Below, piece by piece: positions 1 to 8,741 of a DNA stretch of 49,255 nucleotides. The stretch comes from Planctomycetaceae bacterium (GTDB lineage: Bacteria; Planctomycetota; Planctomycetia; Planctomycetales; Planctomycetaceae), in assembly GCA_016795145.1 (NCBI GenBank), contig JAEUII010000375.1, forward strand, positions 1-49,255. The letters are read 5' to 3'. The notes under the pieces are model-generated. The model saw only the letters and a list, made by a program, of their open reading frames with translations. It did not search any database and had not been told where the DNA came from. The position numbers were made by a program, and so were the translations under genes. Position 1 is the first letter of the stretch; each line of letters begins with the position of its first letter.

Positions 1-1012
1 GGGAGATCGACGGGATCGTCACCGAGACATCATTGCCTGGCCACATTCCCCGACTGGAGCCAATCACTGCCCCGTTCTGATCAAGAACCGTCAGCGTTGC
101 CTGCAGCTCGCTCAGCCACGCCGTACGCAGTCGAATCGTGACGGGTCCCGTGTAGTCAGCAACTTTGTCCAGGACCCAGTAATCAACATCAGTGGCGGTG
201 GTGATATCGCCGTAGTTGAGGAGCGGGAATGTTCCGGAATAGCTGCCGTCCCTCATTTTTGTGGCATCATTGAGGGAGTTGTTGGGGCCTTTGACTTCAT
301 TGCGATCAACTCGATCTCCATGCAGAGCCTTCAAGTTGAGGATGTCGGCGGGGGTTGGAGTCGCAAGCGTCGACGATGAATTTTGAGGATACATGGGCGA
401 CAGTGGATCTGTGCTGTGATCAAGGCCCAGCACATGTCCAATTTCATGGACGGCCACCGCCTTGAACTGCTCACCACTCACCGGCCTGAAATTGCTGTTG
501 AAAATGATGTCGCCGGTCCATGTTCCCGTCGCCCCGCCCGTGTGGGGAACAGAGACTGCAAGGACGTCAGACGACATGCTGGCCGCGCCAATGCGGATGT
601 CTCCGAACCGAAGATCCCCCTGAGTTTCCCCCGGAGCTCCCATCGACAGACCGCGGTCGTTGACGTACCCAACGTTGACCCCAGCGTGTTCCGTCCACGA
701 CTGGAACGATTCAAGAAGCCAGCGCCGAAGCTGTGACGCATTACCGAGACTCGCAAAGCTCGATTGAAACGAACTTGGCTGTCCTGCAATGAGTGTCCCG
801 TCGGGGACGATGCTGAATGTCAGATGATCCGGCCGATCCCATGAGATCGCTGTCAACAGTTCGCGAGACTCCAGCGAATCAGCATTCAGCGCAACCGGAT
901 TGCCGGGGGCCGACGCACGACGCCGGTGTCCGGCATTCCTGTAGAGAGATTGCAGGCTCTCTTTCGCAAAGGAGCAAAACTCAGAGATTGACGACTTCCA
1001 GTGACCGGCCAT
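1..1012 (-). CDS. Secreted matrixin-type zinc metalloprotease (C-terminus beyond the window)
   Basis: The gene is open to the window edge, so its 3' end is missing; 337 codons are visible. The start is the ATG at 1012, the first one after the in-frame stop at 1040-1042. The zinc motif HEIGHVLGLDHS lies at residues 189-200 and contains the three His ligands of metzincins (HExxHxxGxxH), so this is a peptidase of the M10 (matrixin) type. Residues 1-55 have no classical signal peptide; they carry an arginine cluster (HRRRAS) followed by LESRELLTA, the N-terminal motif of planctomycete extracellular proteins (I believe Pfam Planc_extracel). After the peptidase domain the visible sequence (roughly residues 245-337) looks like a beta-rich pre-peptidase C-terminal (PPC) domain, with DVDYWVL and LTVLDQNG. 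The protein probably works outside the cytoplasm on unknown substrates. It lies 146 bases downstream of the next gene on the same strand, and both share the N-terminal motif. Confidence 0.85.
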   Translation of the reverse strand, partial: MAGHWKSSISEFCSFAKESLQSLYRNAGHRRRASAPGNPVALNADSLESRELLTAISWDRPDHLTFSIVPDGTLIAGQPSSFQSSFASLGNASQLRRWLLESFQSWTEHAGVNVGYVNDRGLSMGAPGETQGDLRFGDIRIGAASMSSDVLAVSVPHTGGATGTWTGDIIFNSNFRPVSGEQFKAVAVHEIGHVLGLDHSTDPLSPMYPQNSSSTLATPTPADILNLKALHGDRVDRNEVKGPNNSLNDATKMRDGSYSGTFPLLNYGDITTATDVDYWVLDKVADYTGPVTIRLRTAWLSELQATLTVLDQNGAVIGSSRGMWPGNDVSVTIPSIS

Positions 1013-1158
1013 AGAGGAAACCAAAAAACAGTAAACGATTCATGGCCCAACAGAAACGAAGCTTGAATGACTGCGTCAAACCTGTCCATAAAAGAAATCG
1101 TGATTTCCTGCGTTCTCTTGTGAACGGCGCCCAACAACTCTGCAAATTCAATACACCA

Positions 1159-3120
1159 TTACAGGTAGTCAGGCAGATCCACAAACACGTCATCCAGTGC
1201 GGCTTCGACTTCTGCCGTACCCGCGGTGGCCGCGTTGACAAGGAGTGACGTATCGTCGTAGTACTTCTTTGCCACGGTGGTGACGCGAGTCCCGCCGGCA
1301 CCTCGACGGCCGTCCCAGCGGAAGAGTCCACCGTCCTGCTTAATGATGTACCACTGCGATGCGGACTTCACCCACTTCTCGTTTTCGCCACCCCAGTTCG
1401 TGAGATCATTGCGAACGGTGGTGAGTCCCAGGCCGCGGTCGGCAGCGAACGCCTTTTCTGTTTCGGTCAGATGAGTCTCTGCTTCGGTCAGCAGCTCCGG
1501 ACGCTCATGGAAGCGATCATCAAGATGTCCCACGACCGTTCCCTTCGCCTTTGCTGAGCCGTCCCATCGAGTCAGCGTGCCGTCCGGGGTCATGAAGTAC
1601 CACTTCTGGCCATTGCCCTTGAACCACTTCTCCGCGAGGCCGCCCCAGTTCGTTGTGCTTGCCGCTGCTGACGTGAGATTCAGTTCACGGTCCAGCTTTG
1701 CAGCTTCCGCTCGCACCAGCCGATCGTCGGGACCAACGACCTCCGGCGCTTCTGCTTCGTGAAGAAGTTCCGGACGTGCATGAAGTGAATCATCCAGCAC
1801 GGCGATTCGCTGACCATTCGCTCCGGGCTTTCCGTCCCAGCGATAGAACGAACCATCAGGAGTGATGAAGTACCAGGAGTTTCCTTTTCCCTTCAGCCAC
1901 TTCTCGCCGCGACCGCCCCAGTTTTCGTAGAGACTGGTCAGGCCCTGGAGCCCCAGCGTCTGATCCAGTTCATACGCCTCGCGAGCATTGTCTTCGAGCG
2001 GCGAAAGTGTCTGGCCAACTCCGGTGAACGCTCCTGTCAGCGTGTTCCCAACGGTGACGATCGTGTCGACGCTGGCACCAGGCCAGTTGGCCGGGAAAGG
2101 CTTCTCCACGCTTCCGTCTTCGAAAGCCAGTTTGCCGTAGCCTTTACTGTTGACCAGAATCGTTCCCACCTGCTGTCCGCCAACGGTAACAGGAACGCTT
2201 GCTCCCGGTGTTCCGTTCCAGACCTCGACTTTGAACTGACGACGAACGACTCCGCCGACCCCAGGCACTGCTTCATAGACAGCCTGCCCCTGCATCGCGC
2301 CGGTCCCAAACAGACTGAGATGCAAATGGTCTCCTCCATCGGTAATCGGAACCTGCGTCACTGGGGTCCCTGAATACGAACCAGACAGGACGGTGCCGAC
2401 TGCAATCTGGCTGCCATCTGTAATCACCGGGAAACCCGCAGGGAATGGTGAATAGCCCGGCCGGCTTCGATCTGAATACTGCACATTCGCACTTCCCAGT
2501 GCGTTGGTTGTCACAGTGCCGATAGTCTGGCCGTTGATCTGAAGGACAAACTGCTGAGACGGAGCAAGGTTTCGAAGGTGCAGATCAAAGCGACGCACCG
2601 TCACGTTTCCGTCTTCCTGCTCTGCTTCATATTCAGATTCGAGCACTTCACCATTTGCGCCGGTGAGTCGAGCTGTGACGTTGTCGGCGATTCGGCTGTC
2701 TTCACCTTTCGGCTGAAGGCTGCCGGAGTAGACGGTGCCAACCTGAATCTGCGTGCCTGCAGAAACCGATGGCCAGTTCTGAGGAAATGAAATCCGGCCA
2801 GAGTTTCCTCCGCCGGATCCATCACGCATCTCGAGCTTACCTACACGGTTAGCATTCACATTGAGCTGTGCCACCACCTGTCCGCCAACGGTCACGTCGT
2901 AGGTCCCTGGAACCGCGTTGTAAACTCGAAGTTCAAAGTTCCGATCGCCGCTGTTGTCTCGGTATTCCACTTCGCCGAATCCAGTCGTCGCACCCGTAAG
3001 GACTGCGGCCAGCTGGTTGGAACCAGAAAGAACAACTCGTGCCTCGACCATTTCACAGACGGAAGAGATCGTTGTCGATGCTTTAGAGAAACTGGATCGT
3101 CGGTTGGGGCGTTTTTTCAT
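1159..3120 (-). CDS. Secreted protein with two sets of triplicated repeats
   Basis: A protein of 653 residues from the ATG at 3120; a GTG three codons upstream (3129) is possible. The N-terminus (KKRPNRRSS, then EMVEARVVLSG) is the planctomycete extracellular motif. Two repeat types follow. The first covers about residues 35-370: three units of about 110 residues, each starting with an L-x-GxG strand, then a VxVWN-like strand, a VTVGGQxV core and ending FPxxWPxxxxGTxIxVGxxxxGxxxG. The second covers about residues 385-640: three units of about 75 residues with the core NWGGxxEKWxKGxxxxWYFxTPDGxxxRWDG, followed by a helix rich in Glu and Ala. The second repeat looks like a small beta-structure that may bind a carbohydrate or another surface component, but I do not recognise a named family. 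It has no catalytic motif that I can see. It lies upstream of the metalloprotease on the same strand and could be a partner or substrate. The function is unknown. Confidence 0.85.
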   Translation of the reverse strand: MKKRPNRRSSFSKASTTISSVCEMVEARVVLSGSNQLAAVLTGATTGFGEVEYRDNSGDRNFELRVYNAVPGTYDVTVGGQVVAQLNVNANRVGKLEMRDGSGGGNSGRISFPQNWPSVSAGTQIQVGTVYSGSLQPKGEDSRIADNVTARLTGANGEVLESEYEAEQEDGNVTVRRFDLHLRNLAPSQQFVLQINGQTIGTVTTNALGSANVQYSDRSRPGYSPFPAGFPVITDGSQIAVGTVLSGSYSGTPVTQVPITDGGDHLHLSLFGTGAMQGQAVYEAVPGVGGVVRRQFKVEVWNGTPGASVPVTVGGQQVGTILVNSKGYGKLAFEDGSVEKPFPANWPGASVDTIVTVGNTLTGAFTGVGQTLSPLEDNAREAYELDQTLGLQGLTSLYENWGGRGEKWLKGKGNSWYFITPDGSFYRWDGKPGANGQRIAVLDDSLHARPELLHEAEAPEVVGPDDRLVRAEAAKLDRELNLTSAAASTTNWGGLAEKWFKGNGQKWYFMTPDGTLTRWDGSAKAKGTVVGHLDDRFHERPELLTEAETHLTETEKAFAADRGLGLTTVRNDLTNWGGENEKWVKSASQWYIIKQDGGLFRWDGRRGAGGTRVTTVAKKYYDDTSLLVNAATAGTAEVEAALDDVFVDLPDYL

Positions 3121-3129
3121 GGTATTCAC

Positions 3130-3623
3130 TCGGGTTCTAACAGTTCGCTAAGTCGAGGCAACTCGTGGTCCCTGCTGGGCCGTTGTTGCGTTCCTGCGGG
3201 CCGGAAAGTGCAGTCCTTTTGCCCGTTACACTGAGAAGCGACCTGGCCGACGAGCACCCGCCAACGTTTTTCAAAACTTGTTGAAATCCCCCAGTTGTGG
3301 AGTCTGGAGTGGTTTGACCCGGGGGGCCGCTGTGACGGATTCATCACCGAAACAAAAAAGGGAAAGCCCCGTTTCCGCGCCTGCAGCCACCGTCTCCCTT
3401 GCCAGGAGAAATGAAACATTGCCGAAGCTGCCGAAAACACGACGAAGAATCCTTCACAATCGCAACGTTGCCCACGGGCCCTTACTGGCACCGCTGCAAG
3501 CGTTGGACACTGGAAAATGAGCTCACTGCAGGCTTCGATTCTTGATTCGCTCTGAGCCGAGGCAGGTCATCCACGTTCGGTCTATCAGGTAAGTTCAAGT
3601 AGCGGGGGGAGAGATCCGTTCGG
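3130..3623. other. Intergenic region between divergent genes
   Basis: About 490 bases between the repeat protein (minus) and the ArsR promoter (plus). Open frames on both strands exist but have no recognisable motif, no ribosome binding site and unnatural composition, so I regard it as non-coding. It must hold the promoter of the minus-strand gene, which I could not locate. Confidence 0.5.
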
Positions 3624-3652
3624 TTGCAAACTCCTCACTTTGATATTCTAAT
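3624..3652 (+). promoter_or_regulatory. Candidate sigma-70-type promoter of the arsR-like operon
   Basis: TTGCAA at 3624-3629 (four of six matches to the -35 consensus) and TCTAAT at 3647-3652 (five of six to the -10 consensus) are exactly 17 bases apart. The predicted transcription start is near 3660, about 60 bases ahead of the GTG of the ArsR-type gene. It is a prediction from sequence only. Confidence 0.45.
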
Positions 3653-3662
3653 GTTCGTTAGA
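3647..3662. promoter_or_regulatory. Candidate ArsR/SmtB-type operator
   Basis: TCTAA (3647-3651), six bases, then TTAGA (3658-3662): a perfect 5-bp inverted repeat that covers the candidate -10 box. Repressors of the ArsR/SmtB family bind imperfect AT-rich inverted repeats overlapping their own promoters, so position and form fit autoregulation by the gene that follows. Confidence 0.4.
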
Positions 3663-3723
3663 GTGTCCGTGAGCTTGACGGCAGTCCCGTCGGGTTGCCG
3701 GCGATTTTCTGGAGCGGCGAGTC

Positions 3724-4041
3724 GTGACCCCGGATGTGTTTGATGTCGATTTTTGTGCCGAACGTCTGAAGGCGCTGAGCGATCCGCATCGCCTGAGGAT
3801 CGTCAACGCGCTTCGTTATGGCGAACTGACCGTCGGTGACATTGCGGAGCTTCTGGAAGCGGAAGTCGTCAATGTTTCACATCACCTGAAGATCATGAAG
3901 TACGCCAATCTGGTCGAAGTCCGGCGAGAGGGGCGGTTCATGTACTATCGACTGCACGGCGATTTGCAGTGCACGAAGGGCGGGAAGACTCGCTTTCTGG
4001 ACCTTGGATGCTGCCGGCTTGAAGTGCCGGATCGCAAGTAA
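3724..4041 (+). CDS. ArsR/SmtB-family transcriptional repressor
   Basis: A 105-residue protein starting with GTG. It has the winged-helix fold of ArsR proteins: LKALSDPHRLRIVNAL at about residues 15-30, a recognition helix region VNVSHHLKIMKYANLV at about 56-71, and the wing VRREGRFMYYRL. The family represses transcription until a metal ion or another effector is bound. Candidate ligands are Cys11, the two His of the recognition helix and a C-terminal CC pair in the sequence DLGCCRLEV, but the metal cannot be told from sequence. The next gene is a COG0523 metal GTPase 76 bases downstream on the same strand, which suggests that this protein controls a metal homeostasis operon. A candidate operator sits over the promoter at 3647-3662. 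Confidence 0.88.
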   Translation: MTPDVFDVDFCAERLKALSDPHRLRIVNALRYGELTVGDIAELLEAEVVNVSHHLKIMKYANLVEVRREGRFMYYRLHGDLQCTKGGKTRFLDLGCCRLEVPDRK

Positions 4042-4117
4042 GCGTCGCCACGGTCACATCACTGAGAGCTCAGACCATTCAATTGAACATCGACTGAACG
4101 AAGTAGAGAAGCGAAAA

Positions 4118-5209
4118 ATGAAACCGGTTTACATCATGGTCGGCGGATTCCTGGGCGCCGGCAAAACATCCACGATTGCTCGCCTGGCACGCCACTACAT
4201 GGGGCAGGGAAAGAAGGTCGGCATCGTCACCAATGACCAGACGACCGATCTCGTGGATACTCAGAGTCTGCGGTCTCAGGGGTTTGATGTCGGGGAAGTG
4301 GCGGGGTCCTGCTTCTGCTGCAACTTCGATGCGCTGACATCGACCGTTGAACACCTTGGCGAAGGACAACTGCCGGACATCATTCTGGCGGAACCCGTGG
4401 GCAGCTGCACGGACCTGGTGGCCACCGTGATTCGACCGTTGACTGAAGTCTACGGCGTACCGCTGGACATTGCTCCCTATGGCGTCATCCTGAAGCCCAG
4501 TCACGGCCTGAGGATTCTAAGAGGCGAAGCGACCAGCGGATTTTCTCCGAAGGCCAACTACATCTTCCGCAAGCAGATTGAGGAAGCGGATTTTGTGGTG
4601 ATTAACCGCATCGATGAACTGTCGGCGGCTGATGTGAACGAGCTTCAGTCGCTGATCGAAGCGGAGTATCCAGGCCGCCCGGTGCTGCGATGTTCGGCGA
4701 AGACCGGCGACGGCTTCAGTGCTCTGGTGGAGACACTGGAACTGCGCGGCCAGTTTGGTCAGCGGATGATGGAGGTCGACTATGACATCTATGCCGAGGG
4801 TGAAGCGGAACTTGGCTGGCTGAACAGCCAGGTGCTTGTTGAGTCATCAGCAACCTTCGAACTGGACGCATTCCTCATGGCCTTGATCCGACGTCTGCAT
4901 AGCCGACTGGTCGATGCGAATGCCGAGGCGGCTCATTTGAAAGTGATTGGACTGTGTGACGCCAGCTATGCCGTTGCGAATCTGGTCAGCAATACAACCG
5001 GACCTGAACTGTCGCTTGCATCGGGGACCAGAACGACCACGGCCAACGTTGTTGTCAATGCACGCGTTGCGATTGATCCGGCGATTCTGGAAGCCATGGT
5101 GCGAGAAGAGCTGGCAACCGTATGCTCAACGTTTGAGGCGACTCAGAAGGTTGTTTCGCTGCAGAGTTTCCGGCCAGGAAGGCCCGTGCCGACTCATCGG
5201 ATTTTGTGA
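4118..5209 (+). CDS. COG0523 (CobW/P47K) GTPase, putative metal chaperone
   Basis: A protein of 363 residues from the ATG at 4118, which is preceded by GAGAAG; the frame is open further upstream, but it overlaps the end of the ArsR gene there and lacks any conserved sequence. Walker A GGFLGAGKT lies at residues 9-17, the family hallmark C-x-C-C (C65, C67, C68; read as CFCC) follows, and INRID near residue 165 takes the place of the NKxD guanine-binding motif. The family uses GTP hydrolysis to deliver zinc, cobalt or nickel to target proteins. The C-terminal third is less conserved, as is usual. The pairing with an ArsR-type repressor implies expression when a metal is scarce or in excess. The exact metal is not known. 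Confidence 0.88.
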   Translation: MKPVYIMVGGFLGAGKTSTIARLARHYMGQGKKVGIVTNDQTTDLVDTQSLRSQGFDVGEVAGSCFCCNFDALTSTVEHLGEGQLPDIILAEPVGSCTDLVATVIRPLTEVYGVPLDIAPYGVILKPSHGLRILRGEATSGFSPKANYIFRKQIEEADFVVINRIDELSAADVNELQSLIEAEYPGRPVLRCSAKTGDGFSALVETLELRGQFGQRMMEVDYDIYAEGEAELGWLNSQVLVESSATFELDAFLMALIRRLHSRLVDANAEAAHLKVIGLCDASYAVANLVSNTTGPELSLASGTRTTTANVVVNARVAIDPAILEAMVREELATVCSTFEATQKVVSLQSFRPGRPVPTHRIL

Positions 5210-5273
5210 GGCGGTGCTTTCACGGAGCCAACTCATTGCAGCAGGTCGTTGTTGAGTGCCTGCAGAGGCTCGA

Positions 5274-5291
5274 GGATCTTTGGCAAGATCC
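5274..5291. repeat. Dispersed GGATCTT hairpin, copy 1, at a convergent junction
   Basis: GGATCTT, loop TGGC, AAGATCC: a perfect 7-bp stem. The same element recurs at 10227-10244 and 15084-15101, and in decayed form at 39801-39818, each followed by CACTAC or a close match. This copy lies between the convergent ends of the GTPase gene (5209) and the acyltransferase gene (5314). Confidence 0.8.
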
Positions 5292-5313
5292 ACTACGGTC
5301 GGGGGAAGATCAA

Positions 5314-6165
5314 CTACGCTTGCGGCGGAGCCTGCTCGTTCTTTTTGGGAACGTAGACCGGACTAATGCGAAGACCACCGAGGTTCGCGATGTGAGTCAT
5401 GATGTAATCCGTGATCTCAGCAAGTTCGTCATGCGTGCCTTTGGCGTTCTTCCATCGCGACAGATCAATCGGCGGGCCATAGCACAAAGACGTCCTGGTC
5501 CGGACGATGAAGGCTCGAACCATTGATTTTGATCTGGGTGCCTTTCGAATGAACACAGGAATCACGGGGGCTCCGGATTTCAGTGCGAGCCACGCGATTC
5601 CTGTACCGCCGGGAAGAAGCTGCTCATCGGGTGTCTTGAGATTGATGCGACCTTCCGGAAACAGTCCCAGCAGTTTTCCATCCGCAAGCCGACGCAGTGC
5701 TTCGCGAATGGGAACCATGTCGCGGCCCGATCGCTCAACCGGGATGCTCTCCATCGCTCGACAAACCCAGCCGATCAACCCAGCTCGAACGTAATACTCC
5801 TTCGCCATCATGTAGCCGATGACTCGCAGACGCGGCTTCTTGAACTGAGCGAAGTGCTTCGTCCAAAGCAGCACGGGATCCAGCGGGCTTGAGTGATTGG
5901 CAACGATGATCGCGGGGCCATCTTCCGGAATCGTGCAGGTGTTCTCCTGCGTGCACCGGGAAAACACGAGGCGGTGAAACATCGCGACTCTGTAACAAAT
6001 CCACGCGCGCCACCCTGCGGCACAAGTCAGCGCACGCCAAAGCCCCAGCAGACTCGTCAATGCGACGGCAACGAACGTTGTGATGAAGGTGAGTTTCCAG
6101 TCCATCGCTTTGGCGGGAAAAATCAGCAGGAGAGTGATGAGGTGAGGCTTTGAATGATTCAACAT
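5314..6165 (-). CDS. 1-acyl-sn-glycerol-3-phosphate acyltransferase (PlsC family)
   Basis: A 283-residue membrane-associated acyltransferase. Motif I NHSSPLD is at residues 90-96 (His91 and Asp96 form the catalytic pair) and motif III FPEGR at 169-173 binds the phosphate of the acceptor. The family transfers an acyl chain to lysophosphatidic acid in phospholipid synthesis, with acyl-ACP or acyl-CoA as donor; some members act on other lysolipids. A hydrophobic helix at about residues 25-45 would anchor it to the membrane. The start may instead be the ATG at 6105 (residue 21), which gives a start closer to the membrane helix; neither has a clear ribosome binding site. It stands alone and converges with the COG0523 gene. 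Confidence 0.88.
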   Translation of the reverse strand: MLNHSKPHLITLLLIFPAKAMDWKLTFITTFVAVALTSLLGLWRALTCAAGWRAWICYRVAMFHRLVFSRCTQENTCTIPEDGPAIIVANHSSPLDPVLLWTKHFAQFKKPRLRVIGYMMAKEYYVRAGLIGWVCRAMESIPVERSGRDMVPIREALRRLADGKLLGLFPEGRINLKTPDEQLLPGGTGIAWLALKSGAPVIPVFIRKAPRSKSMVRAFIVRTRTSLCYGPPIDLSRWKNAKGTHDELAEITDYIMTHIANLGGLRISPVYVPKKNEQAPPQA

Positions 6166-6474
6166 CCAGCGTTATTTGTCGAGCCGATTTCAGATCCCGG
6201 CCACCTGTTCTCGCGGGTTGAAGCGTTCTACCGTGGATCAATTTGAAATGGCCGGACGCCTGCCTGATTGCCATGGCACGCAGCAAGGGTATGAGCCAGC
6301 GATATTTCCTGTTACGTTTCATCAGTCGCTCAGGGTAAACCGCAGGCTGATGAATGGATCCCCCAATGACAGGAAGCTCAACGATTGTGATTCGCGGTGG
6401 ATTCCGGAACCACACGTCGGCACGTGCCACCCGAAACGTTGCTGAATGCACGGCATCGCTAATCGGAGATCAAC
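6166..6474. other. Intergenic region without recognised content
   Basis: About 310 bases between divergent genes. Frames on both strands stay open across much of it, but their translations have no recognisable motif, so I see only room for the two promoters. Confidence 0.4.
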
Positions 6475-7518
6475 ATGATCCGACCTGAATCTCTGCAGTA
6501 CCTTTCCGTTGACCGTTTCGGCACTGACCCGTTTGTGTCCCGCCTGTTGTTGAGCGCACTCAACTGTGGACTGATCGATCGATTGACTCAAACGAACGCG
6601 GTCGATGAAAAGTCACTCTTCGCGGGACTGCCGTTCGACGAATGCGGGCGGAAAGTGATGATCGACACCCTGAAGCTCGGGCGAGTCATCGAGGGTGATC
6701 GTGGCGAAGGCGCAAGGATACGACTCACCGAGGAGTTTCGCGGTGTTCTGCCCTTTCTTGAGCTTCTACATGTTCGGCTTCGATTTGCGGAGCTTGTGGC
6801 ATCGGATTTTTTTACTCAGACCGATGCGTGGCTGATCTCGAATGACGCGTTCATGTCAAAGTCCAGGCTGTTTGAGTACTTCGATTATCGCCGTTGTCTG
6901 GAAGTGACCTCCGAAAACTGTCGACACGCAGCTCGATGGATGACTCTGACAACCGTGCTGACTCGTTACGAAGCTCCAGTGTGCTGTGACCTGCTGGATT
7001 TTGGGCAGTTCCATCGCATGCTGGATATCGGCGGCAACAGTGGAGAGTTCGCGGTCCAGACCTGTCAGCGAAGTCCCGGTTTGATCGTGGAGGTTGCGGA
7101 CCTTCCGGTTGTTTGTCACGTTGGACAGCAGCACGTTCAGAGTTGCGGCATGAGCGATCGAGTCACGTTTCGCGTGTTCGATCTGGCGGCTGAGCCTGTT
7201 CCTGAAGGCTTCGATCTGGTGACCTTCAAGTCAGTGCTTCACGACTGGCCGGATGGCGTTGTCTCCGATTTGCTCGAACGCGTCTTCGCAGCATTACCAC
7301 CCGGCGGAACGGTGCTGATCTTTGAGCGAATGGCGTACGATGTGGGACGCTTTTCTGTGACGTTTAGTCAGCTTCCCGTTGCTCTGTTTTTGCGATCCTA
7401 CCGACATGCAGAGTTCTACAAAAGAGAACTGGAACGCATCGGGTTCGCGATGACTTCAGTCACGGAGTTTGTGCTCGATGTCCCGTTCTCGCTGATTACG
7501 GCTCGCAAACCAGTGTAG
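6475..7518 (+). CDS. SAM-dependent O-methyltransferase (Methyltransf_2 family)
   Basis: A 347-residue protein in the class of plant caffeate and bacterial polyketide O-methyltransferases. The N-terminal half (about 1-155) is the helical dimerisation domain. The SAM-binding site is MLDIGGNSGEFA at about 182-193, VADLPVV follows as the usual adenosine-contact strand, and SVLHDWPD near residue 257 contains the family His-Asp pair, the His being the usual catalytic base. GGTVLIFERM is the next conserved strand. Such enzymes methylate hydroxyl groups of phenols, carotenoid precursors or secondary metabolites. No biosynthetic genes surround it, so the substrate is unknown. It is monocistronic by spacing. 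Confidence 0.85.
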   Translation: MIRPESLQYLSVDRFGTDPFVSRLLLSALNCGLIDRLTQTNAVDEKSLFAGLPFDECGRKVMIDTLKLGRVIEGDRGEGARIRLTEEFRGVLPFLELLHVRLRFAELVASDFFTQTDAWLISNDAFMSKSRLFEYFDYRRCLEVTSENCRHAARWMTLTTVLTRYEAPVCCDLLDFGQFHRMLDIGGNSGEFAVQTCQRSPGLIVEVADLPVVCHVGQQHVQSCGMSDRVTFRVFDLAAEPVPEGFDLVTFKSVLHDWPDGVVSDLLERVFAALPPGGTVLIFERMAYDVGRFSVTFSQLPVALFLRSYRHAEFYKRELERIGFAMTSVTEFVLDVPFSLITARKPV

Positions 7519-7534
7519 CACACTGTTGCCCTCA

Positions 7535-7614
7535 TGAGCCGCAAGGCGCTAGCCGCGGGTTTTGACCAAGCAACTCTCGCGTTTTACCGGAGGGCTTGCG
7601 CCCTTCCGCTAACT
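7535..7614. repeat. Two dispersed intergenic repeats
   Basis: Bases 7535-7561 are the exact reverse complement of 10121-10147 (a 27-bp match rich in GCCGC and GCTAGC). Bases 7586-7614 form a hairpin around GGGC-TTGC-GCCC and recur almost unchanged at 36920-36948, with an inverted variant at 36869-36899. They fill the 112-base gap between two convergent genes. Confidence 0.75.
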
Positions 7615-7630
7615 GAGTCGTCGCCTCGCA

Positions 7631-8452
7631 CTATCGGCGAGACACGAGGGCGTTTTGCTGGTAGCGAATCAGTGGCACGCGAGCGACATCTTTGCCCTTC
7701 AGAAGATCTTCCCACTGTGCAATCTGATCGTGATCTGAGTTCATCAGGCCAACTGTGAGCCTGTGGTCCGCTCGAAGCCGGCTGCTGATGGCAGGACGGC
7801 GATCCAGCTCCACTCGAATCGGCATTCGGTTCTTCTGGCGACGCAGTGCATCGTGCAGGGCGAGTCGTGTTTCAGGAAACAGACCTTCAGGATGGAGCAC
7901 GGAATTCAGTCGAGCCATCCAGTCGCGGTAGGTCAGATATCGATCGACCTGTTCAGCGTCGTCCCACTTTCGAGTGTCAACTCGGTAAGTGAACGAGTGC
8001 GCTGACAGCACGAGTTTTCCTTCAACAGGGTCATAGGTTTCCGTGAATCGCGGATTCATCTGGAATCGAATCATCTCCGCTTCTTTCGCAGAGCTGGCTA
8101 ACCCGGTCGCAGAAAGTTCATCGAGATACTGCTTTGTCTTGACATCACGGTTTTGCAGGTGCTGAATGATCTCATCAAACGTGACGATTGCTGCCATCTT
8201 GCGGGAGGGTCGCAGCAGAGTGAACGACTTTTCAATCGGATCGTAAATCACCAGCTCATCGACGCTCGAGACGTAATCGTAGACTCGCCCGTTATGGCAC
8301 AATGTCAGGCTGCCGCTCAGGACCTGAGTCACCGGCTTGCCGTCGGCACCCGTAGAAATGTCAACGATTTCCGTGGAGATGCGAAGTCCCTGACCATGCG
8401 CGATCGACGGAATCAGCGAGGCTGCAATCAGAGCAAATCGAAACCACGACAT
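7631..8452 (-). CDS. Secreted protein of unknown function
   Basis: A 273-residue protein with a clean signal peptide (hydrophobic residues 5-19, then AHG-Q near 20-21). The mature part has the composition of a soluble periplasmic protein and begins with strands that read like a lipoprotein-carrier or LolA-type sheet (YDYVSSVDELVIYDPIEKSFTLL split by short gaps), but I cannot assign a family with confidence. There is a conserved-looking segment KWDDAEQVDRYLTYRDWMARL in the middle (about residues 165-185) and a basic C-terminus. It converges with the O-methyltransferase gene. A comparison of predicted folds with LolA/LolB-type proteins would decide the alternative. Confidence 0.7.
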   Translation of the reverse strand: MSWFRFALIAASLIPSIAHGQGLRISTEIVDISTGADGKPVTQVLSGSLTLCHNGRVYDYVSSVDELVIYDPIEKSFTLLRPSRKMAAIVTFDEIIQHLQNRDVKTKQYLDELSATGLASSAKEAEMIRFQMNPRFTETYDPVEGKLVLSAHSFTYRVDTRKWDDAEQVDRYLTYRDWMARLNSVLHPEGLFPETRLALHDALRRQKNRMPIRVELDRRPAISSRLRADHRLTVGLMNSDHDQIAQWEDLLKGKDVARVPLIRYQQNALVSRR

Positions 8453-8741
8453 ACGACAAGTCTCCGTGACCAGGAATATTCATCCAGTTCGGCTATGGTG
8501 TGAATCGTGACGTGGTCGCACGTTAGCGGCTTCCGTGTCGTGCTCGAATGCGAATGTTCACGGGATCCTGGCATTTCAGGAGAGGAATTCATGGTGGTGG
8601 AATGCTGTTCGGCGGATTGTGCCGAAGCTGATTCCGGTAAACTGATCGCTTCCACGAGGTCCAGGAGGGATGCCGATTGACGGAATTCGCAGGGACTGCC
8701 ACTCTCCCGCCATGTGCATCACAACTCCCCGGAAACTGCAG

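Noticed and set aside
5735..6451. A 238-codon minus-strand frame overlapping the acyltransferase gene.
   Set aside because: More than half of it lies antiframe to a gene with intact catalytic motifs; its translation is Arg- and His-rich without any motif.
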